DNA of 64,000 nucleotides from Isoetes taiwanensis (taxonomy: Eukaryota; Streptophyta; Lycopodiopsida; Isoetales; Isoetaceae). Location of the stretch: contig JAJEKV010000111.1 of assembly GCA_021234155.1 (NCBI GenBank), forward strand, positions 688,968 to 752,967, given 5' to 3'. The position numbers and the translations under genes were made by a program. Below the pieces are notes generated by a model. That model was not told the origin of the DNA. It worked only from the letters and a program-made list of their open reading frames with translations, and ran no database searches. Position 1 is the first letter of the stretch; each line of letters begins with the position of its first letter. Below are positions 34,236 to 47,538 of the stretch, one piece after another.

Positions 34236-34695
34236 ACAGGCCTTTTGTGCCTTTGTAAATTTGTGGAAACCAGGCCTTGTGCCTTTTGTTTAATCCAGGC
34301 TGTGTGTCTTTGAATGTAATGGCCTTGTGCCATCGATGATCCAGGCCTTGTGCTTTGTGTAATCTAGGCCTTAACGCCTTGTTTAATGAAGATGATGGCC
34401 TTGTGCCTTTTTCTAATTCTTTTGTACTTACATGTTAACCCTTGTAAATTGGTTTTGTTATACCTTGTGCCTTCATAAATTTGTGGAAAACATCTGCTCT
34501 AGTCCTTGTGCCTTTTGTTTAATCCAGGTTGTGTGCCTTTTGAATATAATGGCCTTGTGCCTTGTGTAATCCAGGTCTTAGTGCCTTATTTAATGAAGAT
34601 GATGGCCTTGTGCCTTTTTCTAATTCTTTTGTACTTACATGTTTTACCTTGTAATTTGGTTTTGTTATGCCTTGTACTTAAGATGTTTTACCTTG
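34236..34695. repeat. tandem duplication, 220-base period, built on CCTTGTGCC
   Basis: Two long copies (from about 34246 and 34464) share TAAATTTGTGGAAA, TTTGTTTAATCCAGG, TTAATGAAGATGATGGCC and TTTTGTACTTACATG. Within each, CCTTGTGCC recurs several times, so the array grew at two scales. Confidence 0.88.
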
Positions 34696-34963
34696 TAAAT
34701 TGACCTCAGTGCCCTGTCTCTATATTAGCAACTTAAAATAGTACGAAATACCAACAATTGAAAAAGTATGAATTTTTGGAATTCAATCAACATTCGAGTA
34801 CAAAATTCTGGAACTGAAGCATCAAAAATGAGAATGCAAAACACGGAAACTTCTTAGCAGAAACATAAGTACTGATACACTACCCTTTAGTTACACAATT
34901 GCTCTTTCCACTATTCCAACAACGTGGGAAGCCTCTCTAGAATATCTTGTTCTTCTTTGGCAC

Positions 34964-36100
34964 TTAGAGTGTAAACCACTCCCTGCTTAACAACGTGCTT
35001 TGCTTGAACCATACCAACCTGACTTTGTACTTTGCAACTTGAGTAGCATAAACAATTGCTTTATTTCCTCTACAAAACTTGTAGCTGGATTTACAATTCA
35101 CCAACTTCTCATAGTATGTCCCTTCTATGACCTCATCCCCTTTCACAAACTTCTGCCCTTGCATATCTACAAAGTCTTCTAACACCAAGTACTTAGCTTT
35201 GGTACATAGGATAAGGTAGAATTTCACATGCTCGTGATTGTTATTTGGAGCCACCACTACAAAGACAACACCTATAGATACTTGCATGCTACATAAGTCA
35301 GCGCTGGCAATATATGCTTCTTCTCCTTCATCATGTAATTCTTCTTCAATAATAGCTCTGATGGGCTATACCACAACTAGTTCAAACTTCTTAGTATATG
35401 ATGCATTGGGACAAGATTCACAATTCAAATCTAAACAATCTGCGTAAAAGCAAGAGAGGTTCCTGACCTGTAAATGTGTCATGTGATTTGAACACCCATG
35501 GAAACAATGAAGGTTTCTAGATCCTTCAATAGGATGTGCTTTCCACTGATTTTTTCTGTCCATCTGTCCTATTTCAACCTCCCAAAAAGTTCTACTTATA
35601 GTTTGAATCTTCTTTTTATATGTTGTGGCTGCTGTTGTTGACATGTACTGCTTTAGCCATTCCACCACCTCGTGTGCATTGGTCATCTTGCTGCCCTTCA
35701 ACTGTGCTGCTCTCAAAGCCCTCTTTATTACTGCTCCTGCACCATCATGTTCTCCCTTCCCATGGCCAGAGCACCAAAAATTCAACATCATGTCAAAACC
35801 TATTAAAGACTTGAATCTAGCACCAAAGTAAAATGATTTTTTACCTTTGAATTGTGAGGCTGCACCATCTGAGAAGACATAATGCTTTTTCAAAGTGATT
35901 TCCTTCTCTTGCATCCAATGATTGTGTAAGAGAAAGCAATGCTGCACAAACAAAGAATCATATTTTCTGTCATCAGATATATAAAAATGTTCCGTCTTGA
36001 TCATTTCTCGTGTCTTAGGATCCCTTCTATATGTGAGGTGCACAAGAATAGTGATCTGCTCATTACATGGGATACTTTTAAGGATGCTTTCGAACTCCAT
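34964..36100 (-). pseudogene. transposase-like protein (SDGAxxQFK...GHGKGxxDGxG family), broken
   Basis: One minus-strand frame covers 36100-34964 with a single TAG at 35368-35366, so about 378 codons. Key motifs from the first Met: FSDGAASQFK (residues 76-85) and SGHGKGEHDGAGAVIKRALR (111-130). The downstream part has FVKGDEVIEGTYYEKL. Short Asp/His-rich blocks of this kind look like the catalytic core of DDE-type enzymes. I recall the pattern from unnamed protein families in seed-free plants and some animals, but cannot assign a superfamily. The N-terminus is missing: open coding ends near 36110, next to the start of a truncated L1. Terminal inverted repeats were not found. Confidence 0.6.
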
Positions 36101-36145
36101 TACCTACCTGCTGGTTTTGAACTGGAGCAAATGAACAAATTCTAG

Positions 36146-37872
36146 AATCTTGTCCAAGAGGACACTGTGGACAAAAGTATACAGCTTTATGGACATTGGA
36201 TACTCCGACTCCGACATGTGTTCATGATTATCCATGGAAATTACTTGCGCATGGACAGGCCATCAAGTTGTTGGGGATTCCAGTTGGCAGCCATGTTACT
36301 ATGGGAGCTACATGGGAGGAGATCATTAAGGGTTTGGTGGTCCACCGCAAAGTTGTCTCTTGCGTGTCGCGTTACAGTGGCCAAGTCAGTCCTTAATAGT
36401 ACCTATATTTATATGGCATCTATACTGCTAGCCCCACAGAACAAAGTATGTGAGCTCATTGCAATAGTTCGGAATTTTATATGGGTGGGTACTGAGGAAG
36501 GTGCTGTAATTAAGGTGGCATGGTCGAAGTGCATTCTTCCCAAGGGCAAGTGGTCTGGGTATGATGGACTTCTTACTGCAGAGCAAAGTCCTTATTTCAA
36601 AGTTCATTTGAGACTCCTGAATGGTGAAGATGATTCTCTTGGTTTACGCCTTCTTAAACAAGCTCTTGGTCACTGTATCCCTTTAGGCAAAAAGCCTGTC
36701 AAACTAGTCCTACCTTGGGCATTATTTCAGACTCTGCAGCCTTTTCCAAGTGCTTCTCCATTTTTGTGTGGCTTGTTGACAGCATGGGAGGTAGTCAAAC
36801 ATTTTTTCTGGCTATGCCTCTCCATCCACACCCTATTGGAGACTCCATGATGGCACCACTGCCTCCAGACCACTCAGCACCTCCACTGGCAGCATCAGTT
36901 CATCCCCTTACACAGAGACGATGGATTCTGGCAGGCGTTGTCTCTATTCAAGCATGGTATGAAGCGGGTCGCCTACTATCTTGGCCTGAATTTCAGGCAA
37001 AGTTTCTGCTCTCTCGTTGGGATGTGTCTCTATGGGAGAAGGTCGCAGAAAATTTGCCTTTTGTAGTGCATGGTGGTGTTGCTGAAAGAGTGCCATGGGA
37101 CTGTCATGAAAATATTCACAAAGGCAAGCACTTTGTCAGATCAGTATATCGCCTTCTTTTAGCACCACAGCCCCTCCAGTTGCCAGATGGGTGGCATCTA
37201 CAGGTTCCACAACGCACTTTGTGTCGTACATGGCGATGGCTTTGGGATAGGTTGCTCCACCCTAAGGTCTCTGTACTATGGTGGCAGGTCATCCACAGGT
37301 GCCTGCGCGTTAATGCCTTCTGACATCGCTATGATCCTCGCATATCTGCAGTATGCCCGCTCTGCCTTTCAGCCGTTGAGACTCTTGGGCACTATCTCTT
37401 TGATTGTCCACAGGTTCAACCAGCATGGTCCTGGCTACAAGGCTTGTTTAATAGTACTTTGGACTGCCGATGCATTTGGCATTCTATCCTAATGCACGAC
37501 CCTCAGCTAAACAGAGGGCATTCCATCTTGGTTCTGGTTGGCTCCTATGGTCGATATGGGAGCATCGCAGACACCACATCTTCCAAGGCATTTATTCGTC
37601 TGCACATGGTGTTATTACGGTGGCTCAGAAAAAGATACTGACAGCCTATGAGTGCTCCTCTCTTGATTCAGAAATGATGGAACACATTTGTATTCAGTAT
37701 CTTCGAATTGATTCTTATCGTTAGTCTCCCTTTCTGGAATAAGCACATTGTGCTCCAGTCTCATGCTCCTGTGGCATCTTCTTTGTGCTTACACAGTTAG
37801 ATGAGACATGTAAATTTTGTACTTTTTATATGATTAATAAATTTTTTGGCTTTCGTCTGTAAAAAAAAAAAG
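36146..37872 (+). mobile_element. L1-type LINE, 5'-truncated
   Basis: Starts inside ORF2 (GQAIKLLGIPVGSHVTMG at 36260) and continues through the post-RT region (IVRNFIWVGTEEGAVIKVAW) to a zf-RVT domain (WRWLWDRLLHPKVSVLWWQV, then a CPLC...HYLFDCP-like zinc pattern in a shifted frame near 37350). It ends with a 3' UTR and an A run (37861-37871). It matches the LINE at 12030-14361 segment by segment and starts at about the residue that follows that element's deletion. Several frameshifts. 5' truncation is the usual result of incomplete reverse transcription. Confidence 0.88.
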
Positions 37873-40800
37873 GGGGTTTGCTCATAACCCTCGTTATCAA
37901 GGTCTTTATATCAACACGAGGGAATGTATTCTATCTACGAGATTCATGATAAACTCAGGCCATCAAAACAATGTAATACTGACCCGCATCTACCAAGCCA
38001 TCATAGATACATGTTGCCAGACGGGAGATTCTTGCATTTCTTTGGCTTTATTTCCCTGTCCTTGTATAAGAATCAATGCATAGGCATTCTATGTAAATGG
38101 TTCTAACTTGTAGCGTGCAATATTATAGACTATACTAGAGAAAATATCCTAGACTGCATTACAAATAGTTATTCATCCACTCTGCTAATATATGGAATTA
38201 TATTAGGAACAAAGCCATGCTTTTCCATGCTCCAAAAGATGGATCTCCACGAACATAAGCTCACATAATCGAAAATTAAATGTAGCATTATTCTGTAGAC
38301 ACCTTGTTGTGCCATTCAAAATGATTTTTCTTTTCAATGAAAATTTTGTAAAGGAATAAAAAACAATGATTCGTAATACCTATAATCTAAACCTGAAGGC
38401 TAAGGAAAAGCACTTGCATGTGGGGGATTCATACAACAGAAGCCATGGGCATGACACATAGATGCGATTTGATGAGAACTTGATGTGAACAGTCTAAGCC
38501 CAACTTGTTCTCTTCAATACATCCAGACATGCACCTATGTGCAACATCGACTATCAAACTTAGAACTTCGCATCAAAAAAAAAAAAAAAATGTTAGCATA
38601 GCTAGATCATGCACTCATGGTGAGCACAACCTACAATATTTAAGTTCCACAACACCACATTCAGTCTGATGCCTTCCTGCGAAATGATCTCAAAATAATT
38701 TAAAGTCCACTCATACTCACCATGTTGTATATATCCTCCAATTATTGCTATATGCTTGGGTCTAGCAACATGTTAAAAAAGCCTGTAAAGCAGGCTTCAA
38801 TAACCACAATCATGTAACAACCACCACAATCATGTGGTAGATGTAGTAAATCTAATACAGCAAAAGGACTTCTACACACACAACTTATCAAAATGCACAA
38901 GCTAACCTGCAAGAGACCAGTCCAATGGCCAAGGGGCTCCATGGAGCAACAACAACATTAAGACAATGATGTGCAAGCAACTCTCTTCCATTCCCCTTAT
39001 CAAAAAAACACAAATGGCTTCTCAATCCTCAAAGCAATAACACGGACTCAGTTGTGTCCTCTGATACAGAATTGAATTGTCATATGTGATTGTACAGTAT
39101 ACTAGCATCCTTATTACTGCTAAGGTTTTTCCCTCGAAATCTTTTCGGGACATGGGTTTTTTAATCGTGACAGTAATACGCTTGCTGCTCTTTCTTTGTT
39201 TGGGTCCCATAGGATAGTTGGTCTCCGTGGGCGATAAAACTATATTCTATTCTATTCTATTCTATTCTATTCTTACTACTGGGATAAATTTGCATTTATA
39301 ACATGGAAGGCATGGACATCTAGCTGGCAAGCTCCATGGTGCCAGGCAATGTAAACTCCCTTTCCTCCTCATTTTGACCAAATGGAGAAAGACATGTCAG
39401 CATGAAAGACATGTCAACCTGAGATCTTCTATTTAGAAACAAATATATTAAGAACCAAATATAACTGCTACAAACCATAGTTGATAACAGCCCAACAAGA
39501 ACCACAATCGTATATCGCGTTGGTTGCACCTTGGTGATGCTAAATTACTTTGCCCATGCAGCTGAGCAATGAAGTTATGCAACTTAGTCATATACCTAAA
39601 TAGCAGCTAGATACTGCTAAGAAAGGCATTACATGGTTCAAGAGAAATCTTGTAATCATATAACTACTCAAGAACAATAAGAAGCAGCTCTAACTGCTGC
39701 AAGAAAGCATTTTTTTTTGTAAGAATTAAGAAAAGCTTAAGAAATGGGACAAGCAATGCAACAAGTGTAGTTGCATATGGCCAAGTAACAAAGGCAAGTA
39801 TAGTATCAAAGGCAGGAAAAACCATAATGGCCATGAAGGCAGCTTCAGTTCCTCTATCAGCAGCAATTATGCTAAACATTTTCAAAAGAAGAACTCCAAA
39901 GGATGGAAAAAAAGGCGACAATCTAAAATTGCTAGAAAGTTTTTGGAGGCCAGAATCAAGCATGTTTAACTCGATCTCTCGTGTTGCCAAGTACCCACAA
40001 AAACAGACATACATCTTATTTATTCATAATTTTCTCATAATCCAGATGCAAATGCTAACAAATCTTTAGTTCACTTTTCCAGCCACAGTCTATTAAGACT
40101 AGTCAATGACCTCTATTGGCATCTACTTCCCAATGCTAGTCTTCACCTATGGCCAGCTCGATGTCGCATTCTCAAGCTGAACCACAAGACACGAAGTGAA
40201 GGTCTACATTCAAGCCACTCAAGAGTAGCAGTGCTCAAGAACAACAGGAGGTTCACTCTAGATGTGCCTACAAAGAGATAGCTCGTATGCTGCTTGTTGT
40301 TGTGTAGTTGTGATGTGCTAAGATGTAGATTGAATAGATTGTCTCACTGGAACGAGACCAAACGTGCATTGTATCTGCATCCAATGGCGGCAATATACAA
40401 GCCACACGTGTTTCTAACAATTGACCATGTGCAAAAAAGTTTGTGCACCTAGATAAGACTTACACGAAGAATGGTCAGCAGACATGTCTCTTGATCAAGC
40501 AAAGAGCTTGGACGCTTGATGTCACAATGCAAAAGAGTTGTGCACCAGCTCTAGTTCCAACCCCTGTAAAGACAACCCGAATGGAAGTTGTTGCATATTT
40601 AAAGATAAATGAATGCGATAAACAATGCATGATAAAAGCCAATCTGTTTCATATACAAAAACATGTATATTTCACCTTGGATATGCTTGTGCGATCATGC
40701 TTTATGTGGCAGGCAAAAGTGCCGTATTTCTATGTTGTCGCAACAACAAATGAGTTATTTGATATGATTTTAGGAATTTAGCTTCTTGAATAACGTAAAA

Positions 40801-41395
40801 TCCTTGATACCACAAGGAAAAATAGAACATATAATAAACTAGCGCACATCTTTCTATGCTGCAGTAATTATCTGCCCAACCAGATCAACCGCTGAAAGGC
40901 TATACTGGCAAAGCTACATTTGCTTGATTAGATAAGATCATCAATGCAAATATATGCTTGCTGCAGAAATACTGTATTCGTCATCTGCTATGTCATGTCA
41001 GCTTCAGGGTGCTGAGTGTTGGATCACTACAATAAAACTTGTATTGTCGATCGTCGAATATATTTCAGATTGTCACTGTGTTATCCGCCAAGTCTCTTTT
41101 GTTGAGAAATGAAGCATTGACTGATATGTGACAGTCAATGACCACCGTTTGATAGCCACCTCTTAGGAGCAGTTCTAGGGCATGCAAGCAAGTGGCTCCT
41201 CCTATGTCTTGAAGTTGTTCTCAAGATGTTTAAGTCACAGAGTACTGCCTGTTTCCATTTCTTGTATTCAATAGGGTGCTAGAAGAAGTTGAATTCACAT
41301 GATATTTCCTCCATTGGATAAGCCTTGAAGCACAAAGAGGTTTCATTCCAGTTTATATTATCCTTGCCGTGAGTTTGGATGTGTCTAGTCTTATC
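37873..41395. other. 3.5 kb without a supported gene
   Basis: Contains an A run at 38575-38590, a pentamer microsatellite (TATTC)n at about 39241-39276, and a doubled ACCACAATCATGT at 38798 and 38822. A minus-strand frame at 40014-39664 encodes two or three hydrophobic stretches (FMAIMVFPAFDTILAFVTWP) and could be a relic of a membrane protein; I do not recognise it. Confidence 0.35.
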
Positions 41396-41770
41396 TTGAC
41401 TTGTTAGAAGGCAGAGTCAGGCAAATGATGTGGCAGAGAAGGGTCCCCAAGCGAGGATGTACATTGGATCCAATATTTAGTGAGTTTCAAAATAGGAGAA
41501 GGGGATGTGGAAGATAATGATCTCCACAAGAGTTTGGCAGCTAAGGCTTGGGCTTGTATGAATAGGTCTTTGCAACCCATCCCTCCAAGCTTTTTGGAAA
41601 GCACCATATTCTTCCAAGATACCATCCGAGCACCTTGCCATATGAAGTTCCTCATTGCAACCTCCAACTCAGTGTAAGACTTTTTATCAGCAATAGTAGC
41701 AGAAGACACACAAAATAGCAGATGGTGAAGAATTGTATCTTCGTTGCAGTTGGAATTACATACTCCAAAC
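41396..41770 (-). mobile_element. L1-type LINE fragment
   Basis: The minus-strand frame reads ELEVAMRNFIWQGARMV, then KLGGMGCKDLFIQAQALAAK, the conserved region between RT and zf-RVT in plant L1 ORF2. Both ends are lost. Diverged from the two larger copies, so probably another lineage. Confidence 0.8.
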
Positions 41771-43950
41771 TCAATGGATAAATGCTTATGAATTCAATAT
41801 GATCAGGTAAAGTTAACATCCAAATAAATCAATATTCTCAATAGATACAACATCCAACTTTAGCAATTCAATCCAGAATCTTCCAACTCAACCATAACGT
41901 CCAGCTACACTGCATCCATCAACCTGACCACTGCCTTACTAGTTCACCGAATATGCACTCAATAGGTTAGTCTTCATGGCTAGGTGGAGATCTGAAAGCT
42001 GCCTCCCCTTGAATGAAACAAATTGAAAATCTTGGATAACAGGAAATAAGCACAAACAAAGGTAGAAGATCCTATGGGTATAGTGATGGACAACGATGTA
42101 ATAAAATGAAATACAATATATGAATATCGAAAGCAAAGGACATAGCCAAAATAACAAACCACCATGATGCATAGCTCCAGGACAATGGGAAGCTCAGCCA
42201 GCCTACATGCAGACCCTATTTCGCAGAAAAATGCCAAGCCGGCTTACATTCCAAGCCCTGTAGAGGGAGTGGTGGAGTAAATCTCGTGTATGTATACCCT
42301 CTCAGCCCACATCTAGCACTGGAGGACCTCGTACCATGGAGCCACAGTGTTGACGTAACATCCTTGCCCAGAGAACTATGCCCGGTGTCATGGAGCACAA
42401 GAATATAACGTAAATGCCAGAGCAACCCAGGCCATTGACCATAGAAGCCTAAACCCGGAGTATTCAAGAACATATATAACTAAGATAACAATGGGACAAT
42501 GCAAAGACTATATGTAGACTTATGATGTTCGTTACAACATTTATTATACATGTGCTTAAGCCATACCCTTGCCATACAACCTAACCATGTCGGGATAGCT
42601 AACTTACTGATGTCGAGGAAGTCTCAAGCCTTGTTATCATAATTGATATAAATCCAACGCCTCTGCACTTCATTAGCAAATAGAGATACTAACATTCTTT
42701 TCATATGATTATATCACGATCATTCCCTCCATAAGAAATGCAAACATACTTGAATCTAATAATGGCAGCCCATGTATCTTAAATTGAACCAAAGGAAAAA
42801 CTCCGAGAATTTCTTCATGTATGGACCCTTAGACCCCTTGCAATTGCTTGCGTATCAAAAAGTTAGCTTCTAGCTCTAAGAATCGAACTGCAGAAGACGA
42901 TACATATCGTGCAATCGATTCTGACCCAACATCACTATTTCTATCATATCTCTCTATTGGACAGATGAATTTTAGTCTGATCAGAACAATATGAAAAGCT
43001 TATCCAAAAACATTTCCAGCAAAAGCAAAACCACTCAAGAAAAATCTCTAATCGCCGAGATATGATGCGCCAAATTTTGGCCACCAAAGGTGCCCAAAAT
43101 TGCGTCTTCTGCCTCTCCAGAAACCCTTACAGAAACCTATGCCCTTTGCTTTGATCAAGAATTTTGTATAAATCTTACACGTACCGTGTATCTATTATTG
43201 GCATACTATCCCAAACTACATAATACATAATACTGCCAAGCTATAAGGACCATCACAATTCATGAGGCTTCGAGGTTGGCCCATAGCCACTCTGTCTTAC
43301 CTGTCGAATAAATCAATTAATGGCGACTGGAGTGGAAGAAAAGAGGCAGTAAAAGAAGAAAAAAGTTAAGATGTTCTATAATCGCACGATCTACTTTCGT
43401 GAATGGCAACATCGCATGGATAGAATGTTTTATTATGTACTGGGAGATTATCCTGATAAAGTCCAAGATGTCACGCATTTCAAGTCTTTTCAATCCAATT
43501 GTTGTGATTAGATCTTGATATATTTCAAGACGTATGGTTTAAGAAGGCTTTACTTCCTTGCTCTCCCATCAACGCTGATAAATGTACCCATCTATATGTG
43601 ATGATGGGCGAGCAGGGGAACTAAAGCCCCTTAAGTTGCAGGTCCAGTTTCGACACTCAACATCTGGTGTATCACCCCCCAAAGCTAGATTATCAGCTCC
43701 CAATTGATTGTCAGCATTCAAGCCTGAATCACGGGCTATCATCCAGGGATTGAGCAAGTTCTTAATCGACCACTTGCTGGTTTTGCCTTCTCACAGGTTT
43801 GCTGAACAATTCAGATTATCTGGATCAACAAAACAATGGAATTCATCGCTCCTAGACTAGCGAATTTACCAGCAAACTACGATGGCAGCGACTAACCAAC
43901 ACATTTCTATTAGTCTTGCATAAGGCAATGCAAAGTCCTCGTGTGTCATG
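41771..43950. other. no supported gene; possible LTR relic
   Basis: Around 42240-42600 the sequence is GC-richer, with phrases such as CCTCGTACCATGGAGCCACA and AACCTAACCATGTCGGGATA that have the style of an LTR retrotransposon leader. No primer-binding site, LTR pair or domain confirms it. The remainder is AT-rich with short frames. Confidence 0.35.
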
Positions 43951-44223
43951 ACTCTAATGGGTGTAGCTCTAATGACAACATATTTGTTATATGAGTAGAT
44001 ATATTCTAACGAGATTGCAAGGGCCGTGAAAATTCCGAAGTTGAAAAATGGACGGTGTTGATGTCGCTTACGTCAAATATTCCCGTCCAGAATCTCCGAC
44101 GGACGTTGCTTACGAGCAGGCATGTTTCAGTTATGGGTGGCGCCCAGACAGCCTCTGTGGAGAAAAATGCGCCTTCCAAGCTACGGCTTCTTCACCGGAA
44201 TAAATTTACCGTAGCAAGGCATC

Positions 44224-46268
44224 ATGGGTTGTGGGGCTTCAAAGGATTCGGCAGCCACGCCCTCGCCTTCAGAAGCTCAAGCCAATAACTCAAAGGTCAA
44301 AAAGAAGAATTTAGGTGAGGATCTAGTTCCCATTTCTGAGCAAATTTCTCTTCAAATTTTAGAAAAGCAAAAAGATGGGCAATCGTTGTATGAGACAAGA
44401 AAGATGCAGTCCTCCCCTATGGACCTTTCTGAGTCAGGTTCCCAATTCCGTGACGATGAATCTCAAACTTTATCTAATGATCAACATATTCCACCTGATG
44501 ATTTTGATGATGGGGACATAGAAAATCAAGTGAATATGAATGGCATGGATGGTGTTGATGATGGAAAATGTGGTCTTGAAGAACATGAGCATGATCATGA
44601 ACATGAAGAAAAACTTAGGTCTGCAGCAAGTAGCCCAGGTGTTTTGAAGACTGGGAAGTCCCCTCCCAAATCTCCTGATGCAGATGGTGCAGTCCTACAG
44701 TGGGATAATCAGGGGCGCTCACCGGAGAAGGAAAACATAGAGAAGTTGCCATTCTTTGCTGCTCAAGCATTGCAGGCAATAGTGCACAGTTCATCTATGG
44801 AGATTAAGACAAACCACACTAATATAACCACTGGTATGCAGAGTGCGGAATTATCAATAGAGACAAAAAGCAGTTTTGGCACACATCCAATGTATGTGAG
44901 TGACAATGGTATGGATAACGTAACACAATTTGTATATGAGGAGCAACGGAGTTTTACCTCTGCAATGAGTCCTGATTTTAAGGAGGGGCAAAACATTTCA
45001 AGTAAGGTTGAAGGCAGTAACAAGAATATAAGTCCTCTGGTTCCTGATGAAGACTCAGGAATTGATGAAAATGAGAACGTGTATGCTGCGGGGGACGTAG
45101 ATGAAGAAGAGGATATAGAGGTGGAAGATAAAGAGGAGGAAAATGATGATGTCCTGGTAAGGTTTGCTTACATTTGCATGAGCCATTTGTTAATTAATTT
45201 AAGCTAATAGTGGCTGATTATGCTTGGTGCTGTGCAGGCTGAAACATTTGTGTCCAAGTCTAAAGACAATATTGGGGTTCCCTCAACAATTTCTCATGGT
45301 CACCTCTCTCTTGATGCTTGTATAACTCTATTCTAAATCAATCCAGACTCTAAGATAAACCTATCATTCTTTGTTGGGTTCTTAAGTATGAATCCCAATG
45401 CAGGTACAGAGAATGAAAATCTGAGTAAGAGTTTGACTGAGAATGAAAATTTGCATGAGCGTGGAAATGAACATTTGATGGAGAATGGAAATCTGACTGA
45501 GAATGAGGATGCAGATGAGCATGAGCATGAGCATGAAAATGAGAATAAGAATGAGAACGAGAACGAGAACGGGAACATGTTTGAGATTGAGACTAAGAAT
45601 GACATTGGCAATGTGAATGAGAGTGGGAATGAAAATGAAGACGAGAATGAGGATGAAAATGATGATGAGATTGAGGGTCTTAAAGAGGACAAAACTATGA
45701 AAGAAAATAATGATGAAAATGAGAAGGACGATCATGGGATCGAACTTAATGGCAGTGAAAAAAATTGTGATGTCAAAGACAGCATAGAGAACATAGAGAG
45801 GAGCCTTAAAATGTCTCCGCACAGTGTTAGCAGAAAGGATATATATCGTTATCTTATATCTAGCGAGTACAATATTTCATCACCTCCATCCTCAACCTCA
45901 TCTGAGGAAGACATTATTGGCATGCAGGGCATGTTGGAGGAAATTGATCTCACAAAAGATCACAATGATAGTTTAACTCCAGACCTTCCTACTTCTACCA
46001 TGGATGTGGATGGCATTGAGAGCATTTATGCAGAAATAAGAAAGTTGGCATTTTCTGACTACAAGCTAGATGAAAGCCTTCAAGAACTTGGAGACGTAAC
46101 CAAGGCATTGAAGGGATGTGATTTGCAAAACAGGAAGGAACCTCAGCTAGGACAGGGTAAGAGTACACTTCTAGCATATTGGTAGATTGACTGATATGAT
46201 ATTGGGTTTGAGTTGCAGGTGAGCAGTTTTTATTAGTGATCCATATTGTCCACCCTTTAGGTTTTTAA
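44224..46268 (+). CDS. acidic protein with N-myristoylation-type start, unknown function
   Basis: Gene model: exons 44224-45156, 45238-45298, 45404-46156 and 46219-46268. All introns are GT-AG, and the phases (0, 1, 1) fit and give 598 residues. The start MGCGASK fits an N-myristoylation signal (Gly2, Ser6) with a Cys3 that can be palmitoylated, so membrane attachment is likely. Exon 1 is rich in Asp, Glu and Ser, with an EHEHDHEHEE block. Exon 3 has about 95 residues of Asn-Glu repeats (NENENGN type) coded by GARAAY-like hexamers, expected to be disordered. The C-terminal part (SRKDIYRYLISSEYN; ESIYAEIRKLAFSDYKLDES) looks folded and is unrecognised. The intron 2 donor (GTCACC) is weak. No stops in the model, so it is probably a working gene. 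I cannot assign a family beyond the lipidation signal. Confidence 0.72.
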
Positions 46269-47336
46269 ACAACTTAAAGCTAATTCAGACAAGTGTGACT
46301 ATCATTTGCTACTTTTAATAGTTTAAGTGCTTGTGCAGATGAGGCTACGACTATTTAATGGCCATTAAGGCTTCAAGTATCATGCAAAAGATGAAGGCAA
46401 ACATGCTTATCTTAGAGTGGCATTTTCCACTGCTTTTGTATTGAGAGTTGCTACCACAATAGATTCTGTAATCTGTTATCCCATCTGGTTTTATGTTATA
46501 TGAATACAAATTTTGTTGCTTTCATATTTACCCATATTGCCGATTCTTTTGGTGTTCTTAGTAGTTAATTAAGTGTTAGTTTTCATATTTTCTCAGATAC
46601 TAAGAGATTATCTGTCATTATCAGGATCTTCAGCTTTCATGCTCCTTCTATCTTGTGCTGAGTTAAATTAACAACAGTTCAACATTTTTCTTTCTTTAGG
46701 TGGATGGGTCCATTTCCATGATGACAATAACTTTGTCCTTGGCCCTACCTTTCGTCTTGCCTAATTGCGTCAATTATCAAACAATAATAAATAAGCCAAG
46801 TATTAGACAATAGTATTGTCTGCCCAATGTAGGTATGAACATCCATTTTGAAACTTGCTTTGTTTCCTTTTGCTTTGTGCACTTATATGACCAACTCTTC
46901 AAGGGAATATTTCCTTCTCTTCAAGGGAATATAGGCAAAGCCAACTAAAGCACCTTATTAGGGATATCTACTATGCCGTTGTTTTGTAGCTCGCCCTTGT
47001 GGTCTCAGTGGATGTTAAAATTCTTATATTCATTTTATCATAGCCTGGATTTACACTAATGGCAGTGGCAATATTCATTTAAAAAAGAAGCCAATACCAA
47101 ATACCCACGTCACACTCTGCCATTCATCCCTCTTTCTATTAGTTGTGGTAATTGAATAGCTGGCATTATTTTTGTTGTTGTCGTGCCGTTTGCCGCTAAT
47201 GGAAGTCTTTGGAGTAGAAAATGCTGACAATTCCAAAACTTTTGGTGTCCCGTCTGGAAACTCCGAGGCCGCGTCATTTCGAAACCTGCCATTAGTGGAA
47301 GTCCGGCTTTAACTATCTGAAGTTTTATTGATTAAA
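46269..47336. other. 3' flank of the acidic-protein gene; no other gene
   Basis: Probably holds the 3' UTR: ATGAATACAAATTTTG at 46499 and AATAATAAATAAGCC at 46783 are candidate polyadenylation sites. GGGAATAT phrases are doubled at 46900-46935. No further features. Confidence 0.45.
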
Positions 47337-47538
47337 GGTCGTTTCCCATGGCGTAAAACTTCCATGTTTTCTAGAAGTTAGAAAAAAAACCTCTATCGTT
47401 CCCATGAATGCTTGATCTGGAGGGATTCAAGTTTTAAACCTGATTTTGACGTATTCTCCTTCTATTTCTGGACTCCGAGTTCTACACCAAGAACAGAGGA
47501 TAACAAAGGATGCGGTTTGAGATTCATGGGAACGAGGC
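47337..47538. mobile_element. MITE-like element, relative of the one at 17414
   Basis: Starts GGTCGTTTCCCATGG and ends TCATGGGAACGAGGC, an imperfect inverted repeat similar to the 17414 MITE ends. The length of 202 bases is almost the same. The flanks (TTAAA and AAACC) give no clear 3-base duplication, so the exact ends are uncertain. Confidence 0.55.

Noticed and set aside
42240-42600. Second LTR retrotransposon
   Set aside because: Only a general resemblance in style and base composition; no primer-binding site, polypurine tract, LTR pair or coding domain could be shown.
45333-45822. Minus-strand Ser/Phe- and Ile/Leu-rich frames
   Set aside because: They are shadows of the Asn-Glu repeat exon on the plus strand, where splice phases support the gene.
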